From Croceitalea dokdonensis DOKDO 023 (GTDB taxonomy: Bacteria > Bacteroidota > Bacteroidia > Flavobacteriales > Flavobacteriaceae), in assembly GCF_001306415.1 (NCBI RefSeq), contig NZ_LDJX01000002.1, positions 372,001 to 436,000 of the forward strand: a stretch of 64,000 bases of DNA, given 5' to 3'. This document shows, one piece after another, positions 1 to 8,994 of the stretch (position 1 is the stretch's first letter; each line of letters opens with the position of its first letter). A program made the translations under genes and the position numbers. Below the pieces are notes generated by a model. The model saw only the letters and a list, made by a program, of their open reading frames with translations, made no database searches and had not been told where the DNA came from.

Positions 1-1
1 G

Positions 2-1552
2 AGTAGAAATCAAAAACTGGCCACGCTTTTGGGTTTTTTTGGTTTGGCCGTTATTCTTCTGGCAGCGTTCAATGTCAACTTTCCCAACAAAGGCCTTTGG
101 CTTAGTATTTCTTTGGGCGCAATTACCATGGGAATCTTGTGGTTTGCTTGGGATATGTATTCCAAAAAAGAGCCGGGAATTAAAAATGACGGGGTATGGT
201 TCAAATCCATTTCTAGCCAAGGTTTCTGGGGCTGGATGGCCGGCATAGCACTCACCGGTTTTTATATTGTACTTTACTTTTATCCGGAATATCTAGGCTT
301 GGCAGCCAAAGGCGACAACACAGGCATCATTCGTCTTTTTGATCCTTTAAGCCGATTACTGAGCGGCAACCCTGCAAGCCAATGGTTTGTCTATGGCACC
401 CTTTATACCGTGGCCATTTTAGCCTTTGGCATCAAGTTTATTTGGAAATACCGCCATAACCGCTATGAAAAAATAAGAACCTTTAGCGTCATGTTCTTTC
501 AACTGGGCTTCGCTTTTATCATTCCTGAACTCATGGCCCGTTTAAATGGCAGTTCCGTACTCAATGGAGGTAGTCTTCCCTATTACGACCTTAAAAATAT
601 GTGGCCTTTGAATTACTACAATTTTGAAGGATACCGGGTTAAAGCGTTTTTAAGTTCCGGGGACATTGGTTTTGCCCTTTTGATTTTTGGTGTGGCATCC
701 GTTTTCATTATTAGTCCAATTCTCACCTACAAATATGGAAAACGTTGGTACTGCTCTTGGGTTTGCGGTTGTGGTGGCCTAGCGGAAACCGCTGGTGATT
801 CTTTTAGACAGCTAAGCGATAAAAGCGTAAAAGCGTGGAATATTGAACGCTGGGTGGTACACAGTGTGGTGGTCTTTGTTACCTTGATGACCACAGCGGT
901 CATCTATTCTTACCTGGGTACCGACACAAGCAAGTACTGGTTAACAAAAAACACATTTTTGATTGGGGTGGCCGTGTTATTGACCACGGTATTTGCCTTG
1001 GTGATGATTTTTAAAAGGGAACAGCTACAAAAAGATGCCAAATATGGGGCAATTGGCTATCTGGTCATTATTTTGGCGCTGATTGCAATGCACTTTTTTA
1101 GTGGTGAAGGCAATGTGTTCCTGTTCAAATCCGGAACATTGCGCAAGTCCTACTCTTTTTTGATAGGCAGTATTTTCTCCGGGGTCATTGGCACCGGCTT
1201 TTATCCTATTCTAGGCAACCGGGTATGGTGCAGGTTTGGATGCCCAATGGCGGCTATTTTAGGTTTTCAACAGCGGTTGTTCTCAAAATTTAGAATCACC
1301 ACCAATGGTGGTCAGTGCATTTCCTGCGGCAATTGTTCTACCTATTGTGAAATGGGTATAGACGTGCGCGCCTACGCCCAAAAAGGTGAGAATATCGTTC
1401 GTTCCAGTTGTGTTGGTTGCGGTATTTGTTCCGCAGTTTGCCCAAGAGGCGTTTTAAAATTGGAAAATGGCCCGCTTAAAGGACGTATTGATGGGAATCA
1501 GGTATTGTTGGGCAATGACGTGGATCTAATGACCTTAGTGAACAAGAACTAG
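2..1552 (+). CDS. 4Fe-4S membrane polyferredoxin (NosR/NapH/CcoG-like), 5' end outside window
   Basis: The reading frame is open to the left edge, so the true start lies outside the window; a TTG at 29 is not a convincing start. The product is an integral membrane iron-sulfur protein with several hydrophobic segments over the first ~380 codons. It has two cysteine clusters at membrane boundaries (YCSWVCGCGG around nt 751-780 and WCRFGCPMAA around nt 1226-1256) and two C-terminal ferredoxin motifs, CxxCxxCxxxC (nt ~1318-1350) and CxxCxxCxxxCP (nt ~1409-1443). This architecture is that of polyferredoxins passing electrons across or along the membrane. The electron donor and acceptor cannot be read from the sequence. 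It is followed by a 67-bp gap before the next co-directional gene. Confidence 0.85.
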   Translation, partial: SRNQKLATLLGFFGLAVILLAAFNVNFPNKGLWLSISLGAITMGILWFAWDMYSKKEPGIKNDGVWFKSISSQGFWGWMAGIALTGFYIVLYFYPEYLGLAAKGDNTGIIRLFDPLSRLLSGNPASQWFVYGTLYTVAILAFGIKFIWKYRHNRYEKIRTFSVMFFQLGFAFIIPELMARLNGSSVLNGGSLPYYDLKNMWPLNYYNFEGYRVKAFLSSGDIGFALLIFGVASVFIISPILTYKYGKRWYCSWVCGCGGLAETAGDSFRQLSDKSVKAWNIERWVVHSVVVFVTLMTTAVIYSYLGTDTSKYWLTKNTFLIGVAVLLTTVFALVMIFKREQLQKDAKYGAIGYLVIILALIAMHFFSGEGNVFLFKSGTLRKSYSFLIGSIFSGVIGTGFYPILGNRVWCRFGCPMAAILGFQQRLFSKFRITTNGGQCISCGNCSTYCEMGIDVRAYAQKGENIVRSSCVGCGICSAVCPRGVLKLENGPLKGRIDGNQVLLGNDVDLMTLVNKN

Positions 1553-1619
1553 GCGAACGAACTTGCTAATTTATAACGGGGGCCGATAGTATGGTCATTA
1601 GTTCTCGACTAAAGCCGAA

Positions 1620-2117
1620 ATGCACATTAAAATGATCCTGAAAATATCTTATTTTAAGTTATTTGTCATCCTCGTTTTTAGCACGTTACCCTTTACCAAA
1701 AAATACGCGAAAACCTTCCATGAAAATGGAAACCTTGCATCACAGGGCTGGAAAGTGGATGAATCCAAAGAAGGTTTTTGGAAATTCTATTACCAAAATG
1801 GGAAATTATCAGAACAGGGGCATTACAAAAACAATCGAAAAACCGGGTATTGGTATATCTATAACGCACAGGGGAAATTGCAAAGTGAAGGTCATTTTAA
1901 AAACGGAAAAAAAGCAAAATGGTGGTTGTTTTATGACCAAGAGGAGAAAATAAACCACAAATGCCAACTACAGGATAATGTAAAAAACGGCTATTGCCTT
2001 AAGTATAAAAATGAAAAATTAACCTCTGCCGAAAAATATAAAAATGGAAAAAAAGTAAAAGAATGGTTTAGTTTTGGCAGCTTTAAAAAAGAAAACAACC
2101 TCTCTGACCTCAAGTAA
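1620..2117 (+). CDS. MORN-variant (YwqK-like) repeat protein
   Basis: A 165-residue protein with a hydrophobic N-terminus (residues ~8-24) that looks like a signal peptide or membrane anchor. It is followed by at least three ~23-residue repeats of the type G-x-W-x-x-Y-x-x-x-G-K-L-x-x-x-G-x-Y/F-K-N-G. These are the MORN-variant repeats found in proteins labelled YwqK-family antitoxins, a name that says little about function in Bacteroidota. Its stop codon overlaps the start of the next gene (TAATG), so it is probably translated in concert with the glycosyltransferases downstream. ATG at 1632 is an alternative start. The role is unknown; the repeats suggest a surface or periplasmic binding scaffold. 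Confidence 0.7.
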   Translation: MHIKMILKISYFKLFVILVFSTLPFTKKYAKTFHENGNLASQGWKVDESKEGFWKFYYQNGKLSEQGHYKNNRKTGYWYIYNAQGKLQSEGHFKNGKKAKWWLFYDQEEKINHKCQLQDNVKNGYCLKYKNEKLTSAEKYKNGKKVKEWFSFGSFKKENNLSDLK

Positions 2118-2806
2118 TGACTGATATTAAAGTTATTATTCCTGCTTTTAACGAAGCTAATTCCATTGGCCACGTCATAAGGGACATCCCAAAAAGTGTG
2201 TCCGAAATTATTGTGGTCAACAATAATTCTTCCGATGATACGGTAAAAAATGCCACAGAGGCCGGGGCCACCGTTTTAACTGAACATCAAAAGGGTTATG
2301 GCCACGCCTGCCTTAAGGGTCTAGCTTATATTGAAGCACAATCCAAAAAGCCGGATATTATCGTATTTATTGATGGCGACTATTCTGATTATCCGGAAGA
2401 ATTGGACAAGGTAGTAGCCCCCATTTTAGAGGAGAATATGGATTTGGTCATAGGAGCGAGAACAAAGGAACTTAGGGAATCTGGATCCATGACCGCTCCA
2501 CAAATTTTTGGCAACTTGCTGGCTACCACGCTCATGAAATGGTTTTTTGGGGCAAAATTTACGGATTTAGGACCTTTTAGGGCAATGAAGTACGAAAAAC
2601 TCAAAGAATTAAGAATGCAGGACAAAACTTATGGGTGGACGGTAGAGATGCAGCTCAAAGTATTAAGGAAAAAAATGGCATATACCGAAGTACCAGTACG
2701 TTACAAAAAAAGAATTGGCGTTTCTAAGGTATCCGGTACTGTAAAAGGTGCTATATTTGCGGGCATCAAAATCCTTGGATGGATATTTAAATACAGCATT
2801 AAATAA
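2117..2806 (+). CDS. Glycosyltransferase family 2, dolichol-phosphate-mannose-synthase-like
   Basis: A 229-residue GT-A fold glycosyltransferase. The N-terminal nucleotide-sugar segment (PAFNEANSIG, residues 9-18) and the DxD-type metal motif DGD at residues 86-88 are visible, and the length suits soluble polyprenyl-phosphate glycosyl synthases. Such enzymes transfer a sugar from a nucleotide donor to a lipid phosphate at the cytoplasmic membrane. The start overlaps the previous stop by one base and the next gene begins 2 bases after its stop, so this is an operon with the two following glycosyltransferases. The GT-C enzyme two genes on would be a natural user of a polyprenyl-phosphate sugar (inference). 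Donor and acceptor are unknown. Confidence 0.85.
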   Translation: MTDIKVIIPAFNEANSIGHVIRDIPKSVSEIIVVNNNSSDDTVKNATEAGATVLTEHQKGYGHACLKGLAYIEAQSKKPDIIVFIDGDYSDYPEELDKVVAPILEENMDLVIGARTKELRESGSMTAPQIFGNLLATTLMKWFFGAKFTDLGPFRAMKYEKLKELRMQDKTYGWTVEMQLKVLRKKMAYTEVPVRYKKRIGVSKVSGTVKGAIFAGIKILGWIFKYSIK

Positions 2807-2808
2807 TT

Positions 2809-4293
2809 ATGGCTCTTACTATCGCTTACATTATCATCGCTATTTACAGCCTGGCGCTTATTTTAATATTCTTCTATAGTTTGGCCCAACTTAACTTACT
2901 GGTCAACTACCTTACCAACAAAAAGCAAAATGAAGAGGCACCAAAATTCAACTTATTGGACCCCAAGGAGATTCCACATGTTACCATACAGCTTCCTATT
3001 TACAATGAAAAATATGTAATGGAGCGCCTGCTGGAAAACATCGCTAAGATAGAGTATCCCAAAAGCAAATTGGAGATTCAGGTCTTGGATGATTCTACGG
3101 ATGATACGGTGATAGAAACCAAACAACGTATTGAGGAATTACAGAAAACGGGATTGGACATTCATCATATCACCAGGACCAATAGGCAAGGTTTTAAAGC
3201 TGGAGCCTTAAAAGAAGGCCTTGAGATTGCCAAAGGCGAATTTGTGGCCATTTTTGATGCCGACTTTTTACCGGAAAGCGATTGGCTTAAAAAAACAGTG
3301 CCCTATTTCAAGGATGATGAAATTGGCGTGGTACAGACCAGATGGGGACATATCAATAGGGATTTTAATTCGTTGACACGCATACAAGCCTTTGCCCTTG
3401 ATGCACACTTTACCCTAGAGCAGGTTGGCCGAAACTCAAAAGGACATTTCATCAACTTTAACGGTACCGCCGGTATTTGGAGAAAGGCATGTATCCTAGA
3501 TGCCGGTAACTGGGAGGGCGACACCCTCACGGAAGATTTAGATCTAAGTTACCGTGCACAGTTAAAAAACTGGAAATTTAAGTATCTGGAAGATGTGGAA
3601 ACTCCTGCGGAATTGCCCGTAGTCATGAGTGCCGCCCGTTCCCAACAATTCCGTTGGAACAAAGGGGGTGCAGAAAACTTTAGAAAATCCGTGGCCAGCG
3701 TAATTAACGCCAAGAACATAGATTTTAAGACCAAATTCCACGGGGTCATGCACTTATTGAACAGTTCCATGTTCTTATGTGTCTTTATCGTGGCCTTGTT
3801 GAGCATCCCCATGTTGTACATTAAGAACACCTATGGCCATTTAGGCTGGGTCTTTGAGATCACGAGTTTCTTTATCGTAAGCACCATAATTTTATTTTTC
3901 TGCTATTGGTACACCTACAAGAGCATTCAGGGAAGTGGGTTTGAAAAATTTATTGATTACATCAAGCTGTTTTTTACCTTTTTCTCCGTGGCATTAGGAC
4001 TTTCTTTGCACAACTCCATAGCCGTGATGGAAGGGCATTTGGGCAAACGCAGCGAGTTTGTGCGTACCCCAAAGTTTAACATCAACAACATTACGGATAG
4101 TTGGAAAGGCAATAAATACCTGGCCACCAAACTCTCGCCCAACATGGTAATAGAGTTTGCATTGATGCTGTATTTTCTTTTTGGCATGTACAGCGCCATT
4201 CCACTTAACGACTACGGGTTGTTTCCCTTTCACCTCATGTTGTTCCTAGGTTTCGGTTTCGTGTTCTTTAAATCATTGACCGCAAAAGCCTAA
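2809..4293 (+). CDS. Membrane GT2 glycosyltransferase, cellulose/glucomannan-synthase-like
   Basis: A 494-residue processive-type GT2 enzyme. One N-terminal membrane segment (residues ~5-30) is followed by a cytoplasmic catalytic domain holding the four hallmarks of the family: DDSTDD near residue 94, DAD at 150-152, TED near 241-243 and QQFRW at 279-283. Several C-terminal membrane helices follow from about residue 320. The Q-x-x-R-W motif is typical of inverting polymerising synthases such as cellulose, hyaluronan or glucomannan synthases. It lies in a tight operon, 2 bases after the previous gene and 1 base before the next. No PilZ domain is seen, so c-di-GMP control through this protein is not suggested. 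The polymer made is unknown. Confidence 0.88.
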   Translation: MALTIAYIIIAIYSLALILIFFYSLAQLNLLVNYLTNKKQNEEAPKFNLLDPKEIPHVTIQLPIYNEKYVMERLLENIAKIEYPKSKLEIQVLDDSTDDTVIETKQRIEELQKTGLDIHHITRTNRQGFKAGALKEGLEIAKGEFVAIFDADFLPESDWLKKTVPYFKDDEIGVVQTRWGHINRDFNSLTRIQAFALDAHFTLEQVGRNSKGHFINFNGTAGIWRKACILDAGNWEGDTLTEDLDLSYRAQLKNWKFKYLEDVETPAELPVVMSAARSQQFRWNKGGAENFRKSVASVINAKNIDFKTKFHGVMHLLNSSMFLCVFIVALLSIPMLYIKNTYGHLGWVFEITSFFIVSTIILFFCYWYTYKSIQGSGFEKFIDYIKLFFTFFSVALGLSLHNSIAVMEGHLGKRSEFVRTPKFNINNITDSWKGNKYLATKLSPNMVIEFALMLYFLFGMYSAIPLNDYGLFPFHLMLFLGFGFVFFKSLTAKA

Positions 4294-4294
4294 T

Positions 4295-5659
4295 ATGCTT
4301 TCTTATTGGAAATTGCATAAACTTCCTATACTTCTAGTATTGGGAAACATACTGCTTTATGCGGTTTTTAGCTTTGGTCTGCAACGTGAGGATTTTCTAA
4401 ATCTACTTTTACTCTTCTCCCTGCTTTTCCTAAGCTATGCCAAAACCATGGCTTTGGGACAACAGAATTTCAATTTTTTACTTGGGGCAGGAATTTTGTG
4501 CAGATTGGTTTTCCTATGTGCCACACCCAACCTCTCCCAAGATTTTTACCGGTTTATTTGGGATGGCCAACTCATTAACCAAGGCATTAATCCGTATCTA
4601 TACACCCCAAATGAAATTATGGGCAATGCCTTATTTCATAGTTCCAACTCGGCAGTTTTACATGAGGGCATGGGTAGTTTAAGTGCCAAACACTACAGTA
4701 ATTACCCGCCTTTGAACCAAATTATCTTTGCCATCTCCACTTTTCTAGGGGGCGGCAGTGTTTTTGGTTCTATCGTTGTTATGCGCTTGTTTATTCTGGG
4801 TGCAGATATTGGCACCCTTTATTTTGGGGGAAAACTCTTGGGACACCTAGGCCGTTCACCAAAAGAAATATTTTGGTATTTTTTAAATCCGCTTGTGATC
4901 ATTGAACTCACGGGCAACCTTCATTTTGAGGGGGTGATGTTGTTTTTCTTTGTGTGGGCCATGTATCTGGTATCACTTGGGAAATGGAAATGGGCAGCGC
5001 CGGTGTATGCACTGTCCATACTTCTAAAATTGGTGCCTATATTGTTTCTTCCATTATTTCTAAGGCATTTTGGTATAAAACGGAGTGTCTTTTTCTATTT
5101 GGGCATTGGCCTAACAGCTTTGGTTTTTTTACTTCCCTTCTACTCTGCCGAATTTTTTGACAACTATGGAAAATCCATCGGGCTTTGGTTTTCCAATTTT
5201 GAGTTCAATGCATCTCTGTACAATCTGATAAAAATCATTGGTATAGACTTTTTTGATGCCAAACCTTGGTTATTGGTTAAATCCTATGGTAAGATTGTGC
5301 CTATGGCCACGATTGCGATAGCACTTGGATTGACCTTTTTTAGAAAAAACCAAAACCTTCCCATTTTGCTTGGCTCCATGCTCGCCCTCCTAAGCAGTTA
5401 CTATATCTTTTCCAGCACGGTACACCCTTGGTATATTATCTTCCTTATCGTTTTGGGTGTTTTTACAACATATAGGTTTGCGATGGTGTGGTCTGCCATG
5501 GCCGTCTTAAGCTACTTTGCCTATTCCCATCCAGATTTTCGGGAAAACCTATGGTTACTTGCTTTAGAATATTTGGTTGTTTTTGGGTATTTGCTTTACG
5601 AACTATTAAAAAATCATAACACATTACAGCACTTTCGTAAAAAATTTAACTTAGACTAG
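4295..5659 (+). CDS. GT-C integral membrane glycosyltransferase (mannosyltransferase-like)
   Basis: A 454-residue, very hydrophobic protein with about ten or more predicted membrane segments. The first large loop carries the acidic motif QDFYRFIWDG followed by NPY, as in GT-C glycosyltransferases that use polyprenyl-phosphate-linked sugars (GT39/GT87/MptB-like). The fit with the upstream polyprenyl-phosphate sugar synthase suggests that one gene makes the lipid-linked donor and this one consumes it on the outer face of the membrane (inference). It starts 1 base after the preceding stop and is the last gene of the glycan operon. Donor, acceptor and linkage cannot be read. Confidence 0.8.
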   Translation: MLSYWKLHKLPILLVLGNILLYAVFSFGLQREDFLNLLLLFSLLFLSYAKTMALGQQNFNFLLGAGILCRLVFLCATPNLSQDFYRFIWDGQLINQGINPYLYTPNEIMGNALFHSSNSAVLHEGMGSLSAKHYSNYPPLNQIIFAISTFLGGGSVFGSIVVMRLFILGADIGTLYFGGKLLGHLGRSPKEIFWYFLNPLVIIELTGNLHFEGVMLFFFVWAMYLVSLGKWKWAAPVYALSILLKLVPILFLPLFLRHFGIKRSVFFYLGIGLTALVFLLPFYSAEFFDNYGKSIGLWFSNFEFNASLYNLIKIIGIDFFDAKPWLLVKSYGKIVPMATIAIALGLTFFRKNQNLPILLGSMLALLSSYYIFSSTVHPWYIIFLIVLGVFTTYRFAMVWSAMAVLSYFAYSHPDFRENLWLLALEYLVVFGYLLYELLKNHNTLQHFRKKFNLD

Positions 5660-5727
5660 GCGAAAACAATATAAAGTGTACATTTACTGCGTAATGAAGG
5701 AACAACCATTCCATACTAGTATGTTGG

Positions 5728-5783
5728 GCACCCTAGCTCCCTCGCTTCCGTTGGCGCCCCGTCGCCGTCGCCCGTAAGGGTGC
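5728..5783. repeat. GC-rich inverted repeat in an AT-rich spacer
   Basis: In the 208-bp gap after the glycan operon there is a short block far richer in G and C than its surroundings. It is bounded by GCACCCT (5728-5734) and its exact reverse complement AGGGTGC (5777-5783). The 42-base loop contains a second small stem (GGCG/CGCC near 5753-5766) and a CGTCGCCGTCGCC triplet-like run. No T tract follows, so it is not a canonical terminator. It may be a dispersed intergenic repeat or a structured RNA element at the operon end. Confidence 0.4.
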
Positions 5784-5867
5784 ACTTCCATTTTGGGATT
5801 AGGTGAGTCCAGTCCCCCATCTACCATTGATCAACCTTTATTTTTTATCCAACAAACATAGTTTGCA

Positions 5868-6494
5868 ATGCAGTTACTTGTTGCCAACGAGTCACATTTT
5901 AAATACGCACAGATCATTAGCGATACCATCACCGAGTCCGCCAAGGTGCGAGGTACCGGTATTGCTAGGAGGACTCCGGAGTACATCATAAAACGTTTAG
6001 CCAACGGCAATGCGGTCATTGCCCTGGATGGCGATAAATTTGCCGGCTTTTGCTATATAGAGGTCTGGGGCAACAAAGGCTTTGTGGCCAATTCTGGTCT
6101 TATTGTACATCCAGATTATAGAGGACAAGGTCTGGCGAAAAAAATTAAAAAACGGATTTTTGAACTTTCCCAGCAAAAATTTCCCGATGCCAAAATCTTT
6201 GGCATCACCACCGGACTGCCCGTCATGAAAATGAACTATGAGCTTGGCTACAAACCGGTGACCTTTTCTGAGCTCACGGACGACCCTGATTTTTGGAAAG
6301 GTTGCCAAACCTGTAAAAATTTTGATATCCTAACACGTACCGAAAGAAAGATGTGCCTGTGTACTGGAATGTTATATGACCCAAAAGAGAAAAACAAACA
6401 CCCTGATGCAGGCAAAATAAGCAAGAAAACTTTTCAAAGGTTGACCAATATCAAACAAAGTCTATTTTATAAAAAAAGGAAGAAAACAGAGTAA
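5868..6494 (+). CDS. GNAT acyltransferase, probable N-acylglutamate synthase of the arginine cluster
   Basis: A 208-residue GNAT-fold acyltransferase at the head of a complete arginine cluster that otherwise lacks argA or argJ. The acyl-CoA pyrophosphate loop RGQGLA is at residues 85-90. In Bacteroidota arginine clusters a GNAT protein at this place is the natural candidate for the first step, acylation of glutamate by acetyl-CoA or succinyl-CoA; that assignment rests on context. Odd feature: a C-terminal cysteine set C146-x2-C149 and C163-x-C165 that could bind a metal, followed by a Lys-rich tail. argG begins 78 bp downstream. The start ATG at 5868 precedes the N-acetyltransferase core directly. 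Protein acetylation or another amine acceptor cannot be excluded. Confidence 0.75.
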   Translation: MQLLVANESHFKYAQIISDTITESAKVRGTGIARRTPEYIIKRLANGNAVIALDGDKFAGFCYIEVWGNKGFVANSGLIVHPDYRGQGLAKKIKKRIFELSQQKFPDAKIFGITTGLPVMKMNYELGYKPVTFSELTDDPDFWKGCQTCKNFDILTRTERKMCLCTGMLYDPKEKNKHPDAGKISKKTFQRLTNIKQSLFYKKRKKTE

Positions 6495-6536
6495 TAATTT
6501 TACTAGTTATCCATCAACTGGCAATAAAATAAATAC

Positions 6537-6558
6537 GGTTTGCACCCCTGCGCAAACC
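6537..6558 (+). promoter_or_regulatory. Hairpin just upstream of argG
   Basis: GGTTTGC (6537-6543) and GCAAACC (6552-6558) form a perfect 7-bp stem with an 8-base loop, ending 14 bases before the argG start codon. No T tract follows. It may be a processing or translation-control hairpin, or an operator for a dimeric regulator. No arginine-repressor consensus could be assigned. Confidence 0.35.
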
Positions 6559-6572
6559 ACAAACAATAACAT

Positions 6573-7772
6573 ATGAAAAAATTAGTATTGGCCTATAGCG
6601 GCGGATTGGACACCAGTTACTGTGCCAAGTACCTCTCTAAAGAACAAGGCTTTGAGGTACATGCGGTAAGCGTGAATACGGGTGGGTTTTCATCTAAAGA
6701 AATAGAGGAGATAAAGGAAAAGGCGTTGGCCTTGGGCGCCACGAGCTACACTAGCGTGGATGCTATTCAGACCTTTTACGATACCGTGGTAAAATACCTC
6801 ATTTTTGGCAACGTACTCAGGAACAATACCTATCCGCTTTCGGTTAGTGCAGAACGCATCGTCCAGGCCGTTGAAATTGCGAAGCATGCCAAAAAGCTTG
6901 ATGCCGATTATATTGCCCATGGCAGTACTGGTGCTGGCAATGACCAAGTGAGATTTGACATGGTTTTTCAGACCTTGGCACCAAATATTAAAATTATCAC
7001 CCCAATCCGGGACAACACCCTTTCTAGGGAAGCTGAGATTGCTTATCTAAAGGAAAACGGGGTGGATTATTCTTGGGAAAAGGCAAAATATTCCATCAAT
7101 AAAGGGCTGTGGGGCACTTCTGTGGGCGGTGCAGAAACCCTTACCTCCAACCTGCCCTTACCAGATACCGCCTACCCAAGCCAATTGCAGGAAAAAGAAC
7201 CGCAACAAATTACGTTGACCTTTGAAAAAGGGGAGTTTGTGGCCCTAAACGGAAAAAAAGATACGCCCGTGGCCAATATTGAAAAACTGGAGGCTATAGC
7301 CTCCAAATACGCTATTGGCCGTGACATTCACGTTGGGGATACCATTATTGGCATCAAAGGCCGTGTGGGTTTTGAGGCGGCATCCGCTTTGATCACCATA
7401 AAGGCGCATCACTTATTGGAGAAGCATACGCTGAGCAAGTGGCAACAGTACCAAAAAGAACAGTTGGGAAATTTTTATGGGATGCTCTTGCACGAGGGCA
7501 ATTATTTAGACGAGGTGATGCGAAATATTGAAGCCTTTTTGTCGGATACCCAAAAACATGTAAGCGGCGACGTACATGTTAGCCTTTACCCATTTCAGTT
7601 CCGGTTGGATGGGATAGACTCACCCCATGATTTGATGAACGCCTCTTTTGGAAGCTACGGCGAAATCAATAAAGGGTGGACCGCAGATGATGCCAAAGGA
7701 TTCATCAAAATAGTATCAAACCCTGGGAAGATTGCCAATTTTGTGAACGATGCCAATGCACCAACCCATTAA
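6573..7772 (+). CDS. argG: Argininosuccinate synthase
   Basis: A 399-residue argininosuccinate synthase, close to the usual family length. It condenses citrulline and aspartate with ATP to argininosuccinate, the penultimate step of arginine synthesis in the cytoplasm. The N-type ATP-pyrophosphatase P-loop AYSGGLDTS is at residues 7-15. The segment AHGSTGAGNDQVRFD, conserved in ArgG, follows around residues 114-128. It is second in the arginine cluster. Having argG at the front and argH at the end is an order I recall from flavobacterial genomes. Confidence 0.97.
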   Translation: MKKLVLAYSGGLDTSYCAKYLSKEQGFEVHAVSVNTGGFSSKEIEEIKEKALALGATSYTSVDAIQTFYDTVVKYLIFGNVLRNNTYPLSVSAERIVQAVEIAKHAKKLDADYIAHGSTGAGNDQVRFDMVFQTLAPNIKIITPIRDNTLSREAEIAYLKENGVDYSWEKAKYSINKGLWGTSVGGAETLTSNLPLPDTAYPSQLQEKEPQQITLTFEKGEFVALNGKKDTPVANIEKLEAIASKYAIGRDIHVGDTIIGIKGRVGFEAASALITIKAHHLLEKHTLSKWQQYQKEQLGNFYGMLLHEGNYLDEVMRNIEAFLSDTQKHVSGDVHVSLYPFQFRLDGIDSPHDLMNASFGSYGEINKGWTADDAKGFIKIVSNPGKIANFVNDANAPTH

Positions 7773-7830
7773 AAACCCAATAACCAAAAGCGCTAAACTG
7801 TTTGTTGAACGTGAAACTTGAACTTTAAAG

Positions 7831-8805
7831 ATGATAAAAGCAGGAATTATAGGAAGCTCAGGCTATACAGGTGGTGAATTAATCCGCTTGTTATTAAACC
7901 ATGCCCACGTAGACATTGATTTTGTGTATAGTACCACAAGGGGCGGACAAAAACTGACCAAAGTACATCAAGACCTTTTGGGACAGACCCAAATGGAATT
8001 TTCAAATACGGTCCATCAACAAATCGATATTGTTTTTCTATGTCTTGGCCATGGGAATTCCACCCAATTTTTAAAGGACCATCCGTTTTCCGAGAACACC
8101 CTTATCATTGATTTGAGCAACGATTTTAGGTTGCAAAGCGACGCCAAGTTCCACAACGAACAATTTGTGTACGGCCTGCCAGAGCTAAACAGAAAAAAAA
8201 TACAAAGTTCCCGTTTGGTAGCAAATCCTGGGTGTTTTGCAACGGCGATACAATTGGCGTTATTGCCCTTAGCGGCCTCAGGGCTATTGCAGGATCAGGT
8301 GCACATCAATGCGGTGACAGGCAGCACGGGGGCAGGCATAAAACCGTCTGCCACCACCCATTTTAGCTGGCGAAACAACAATGCCAGTTGGTACAAACCC
8401 TTTACCCACCAACATCTTGGGGAGATTGGTGAAAGTTTGGACTCTTTTGGCCATGACACCGGTAAATTATACTTTTTGCCCAACCGGGGAAACTTTGCCC
8501 GTGGCATATTGGCAACGGCCTACACCCGCTACCAAGGCAGTTTGGAAGACGCCAGCAAACTGTATACGGATTTTTTTGGCAATGCCCTCTTCACCCATGT
8601 AACGGAAGAACCTATCCACTTAAAACAAGTGGTGAACACGAACAACTGCCATATCCATTTACACCAATATGATGATGTGTTATTGGTAACATCGGCCATA
8701 GATAATTTATTAAAAGGTGCCTCAGGGCAAGCCGTCCAAAACATGAACCTGATGTTTGGTTTTGACGAGGACGAGGGGTTGAGGCTTAAGGCAACAGCAT
8801 TTTAA
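7831..8805 (+). CDS. argC: N-acyl-gamma-glutamyl-phosphate reductase
   Basis: A 324-residue NADPH-dependent reductase that converts N-acyl-glutamyl-phosphate to the semialdehyde, the third step towards ornithine. The Rossmann motif GSSGYTGGE is at residues 8-16 and the catalytic cysteine C135 is in NPGCFAT. The length fits the short type 1/2 ArgC proteins. The start codon is set by the Rossmann strand beginning directly at Met1. It lies 58 bp after argG and 189 bp before proC; I see no gene in that spacer. Confidence 0.95.
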   Translation: MIKAGIIGSSGYTGGELIRLLLNHAHVDIDFVYSTTRGGQKLTKVHQDLLGQTQMEFSNTVHQQIDIVFLCLGHGNSTQFLKDHPFSENTLIIDLSNDFRLQSDAKFHNEQFVYGLPELNRKKIQSSRLVANPGCFATAIQLALLPLAASGLLQDQVHINAVTGSTGAGIKPSATTHFSWRNNNASWYKPFTHQHLGEIGESLDSFGHDTGKLYFLPNRGNFARGILATAYTRYQGSLEDASKLYTDFFGNALFTHVTEEPIHLKQVVNTNNCHIHLHQYDDVLLVTSAIDNLLKGASGQAVQNMNLMFGFDEDEGLRLKATAF

Positions 8806-8994
8806 TAGGTAAAAAACAACTGGGAAATAGGAAATTCCTTCTGGAATAGCCAAAGAGGCACAATAAAAAATATACTCTTGATTCCAACCCAAGGGTAGGA
8901 ACAATTCGGCCAAAGGGAGCCGGGTGCAAATCTTAAATATTGAGTAAAAAAGGGAATGGCCATTAGCGCACTACCTAAAGCAAAAATCGGAATT

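Noticed and set aside
29-31. TTG as start of the first gene
   Set aside because: The frame is open to the window edge and the family has further N-terminal sequence, so the gene is simply cut by the window.
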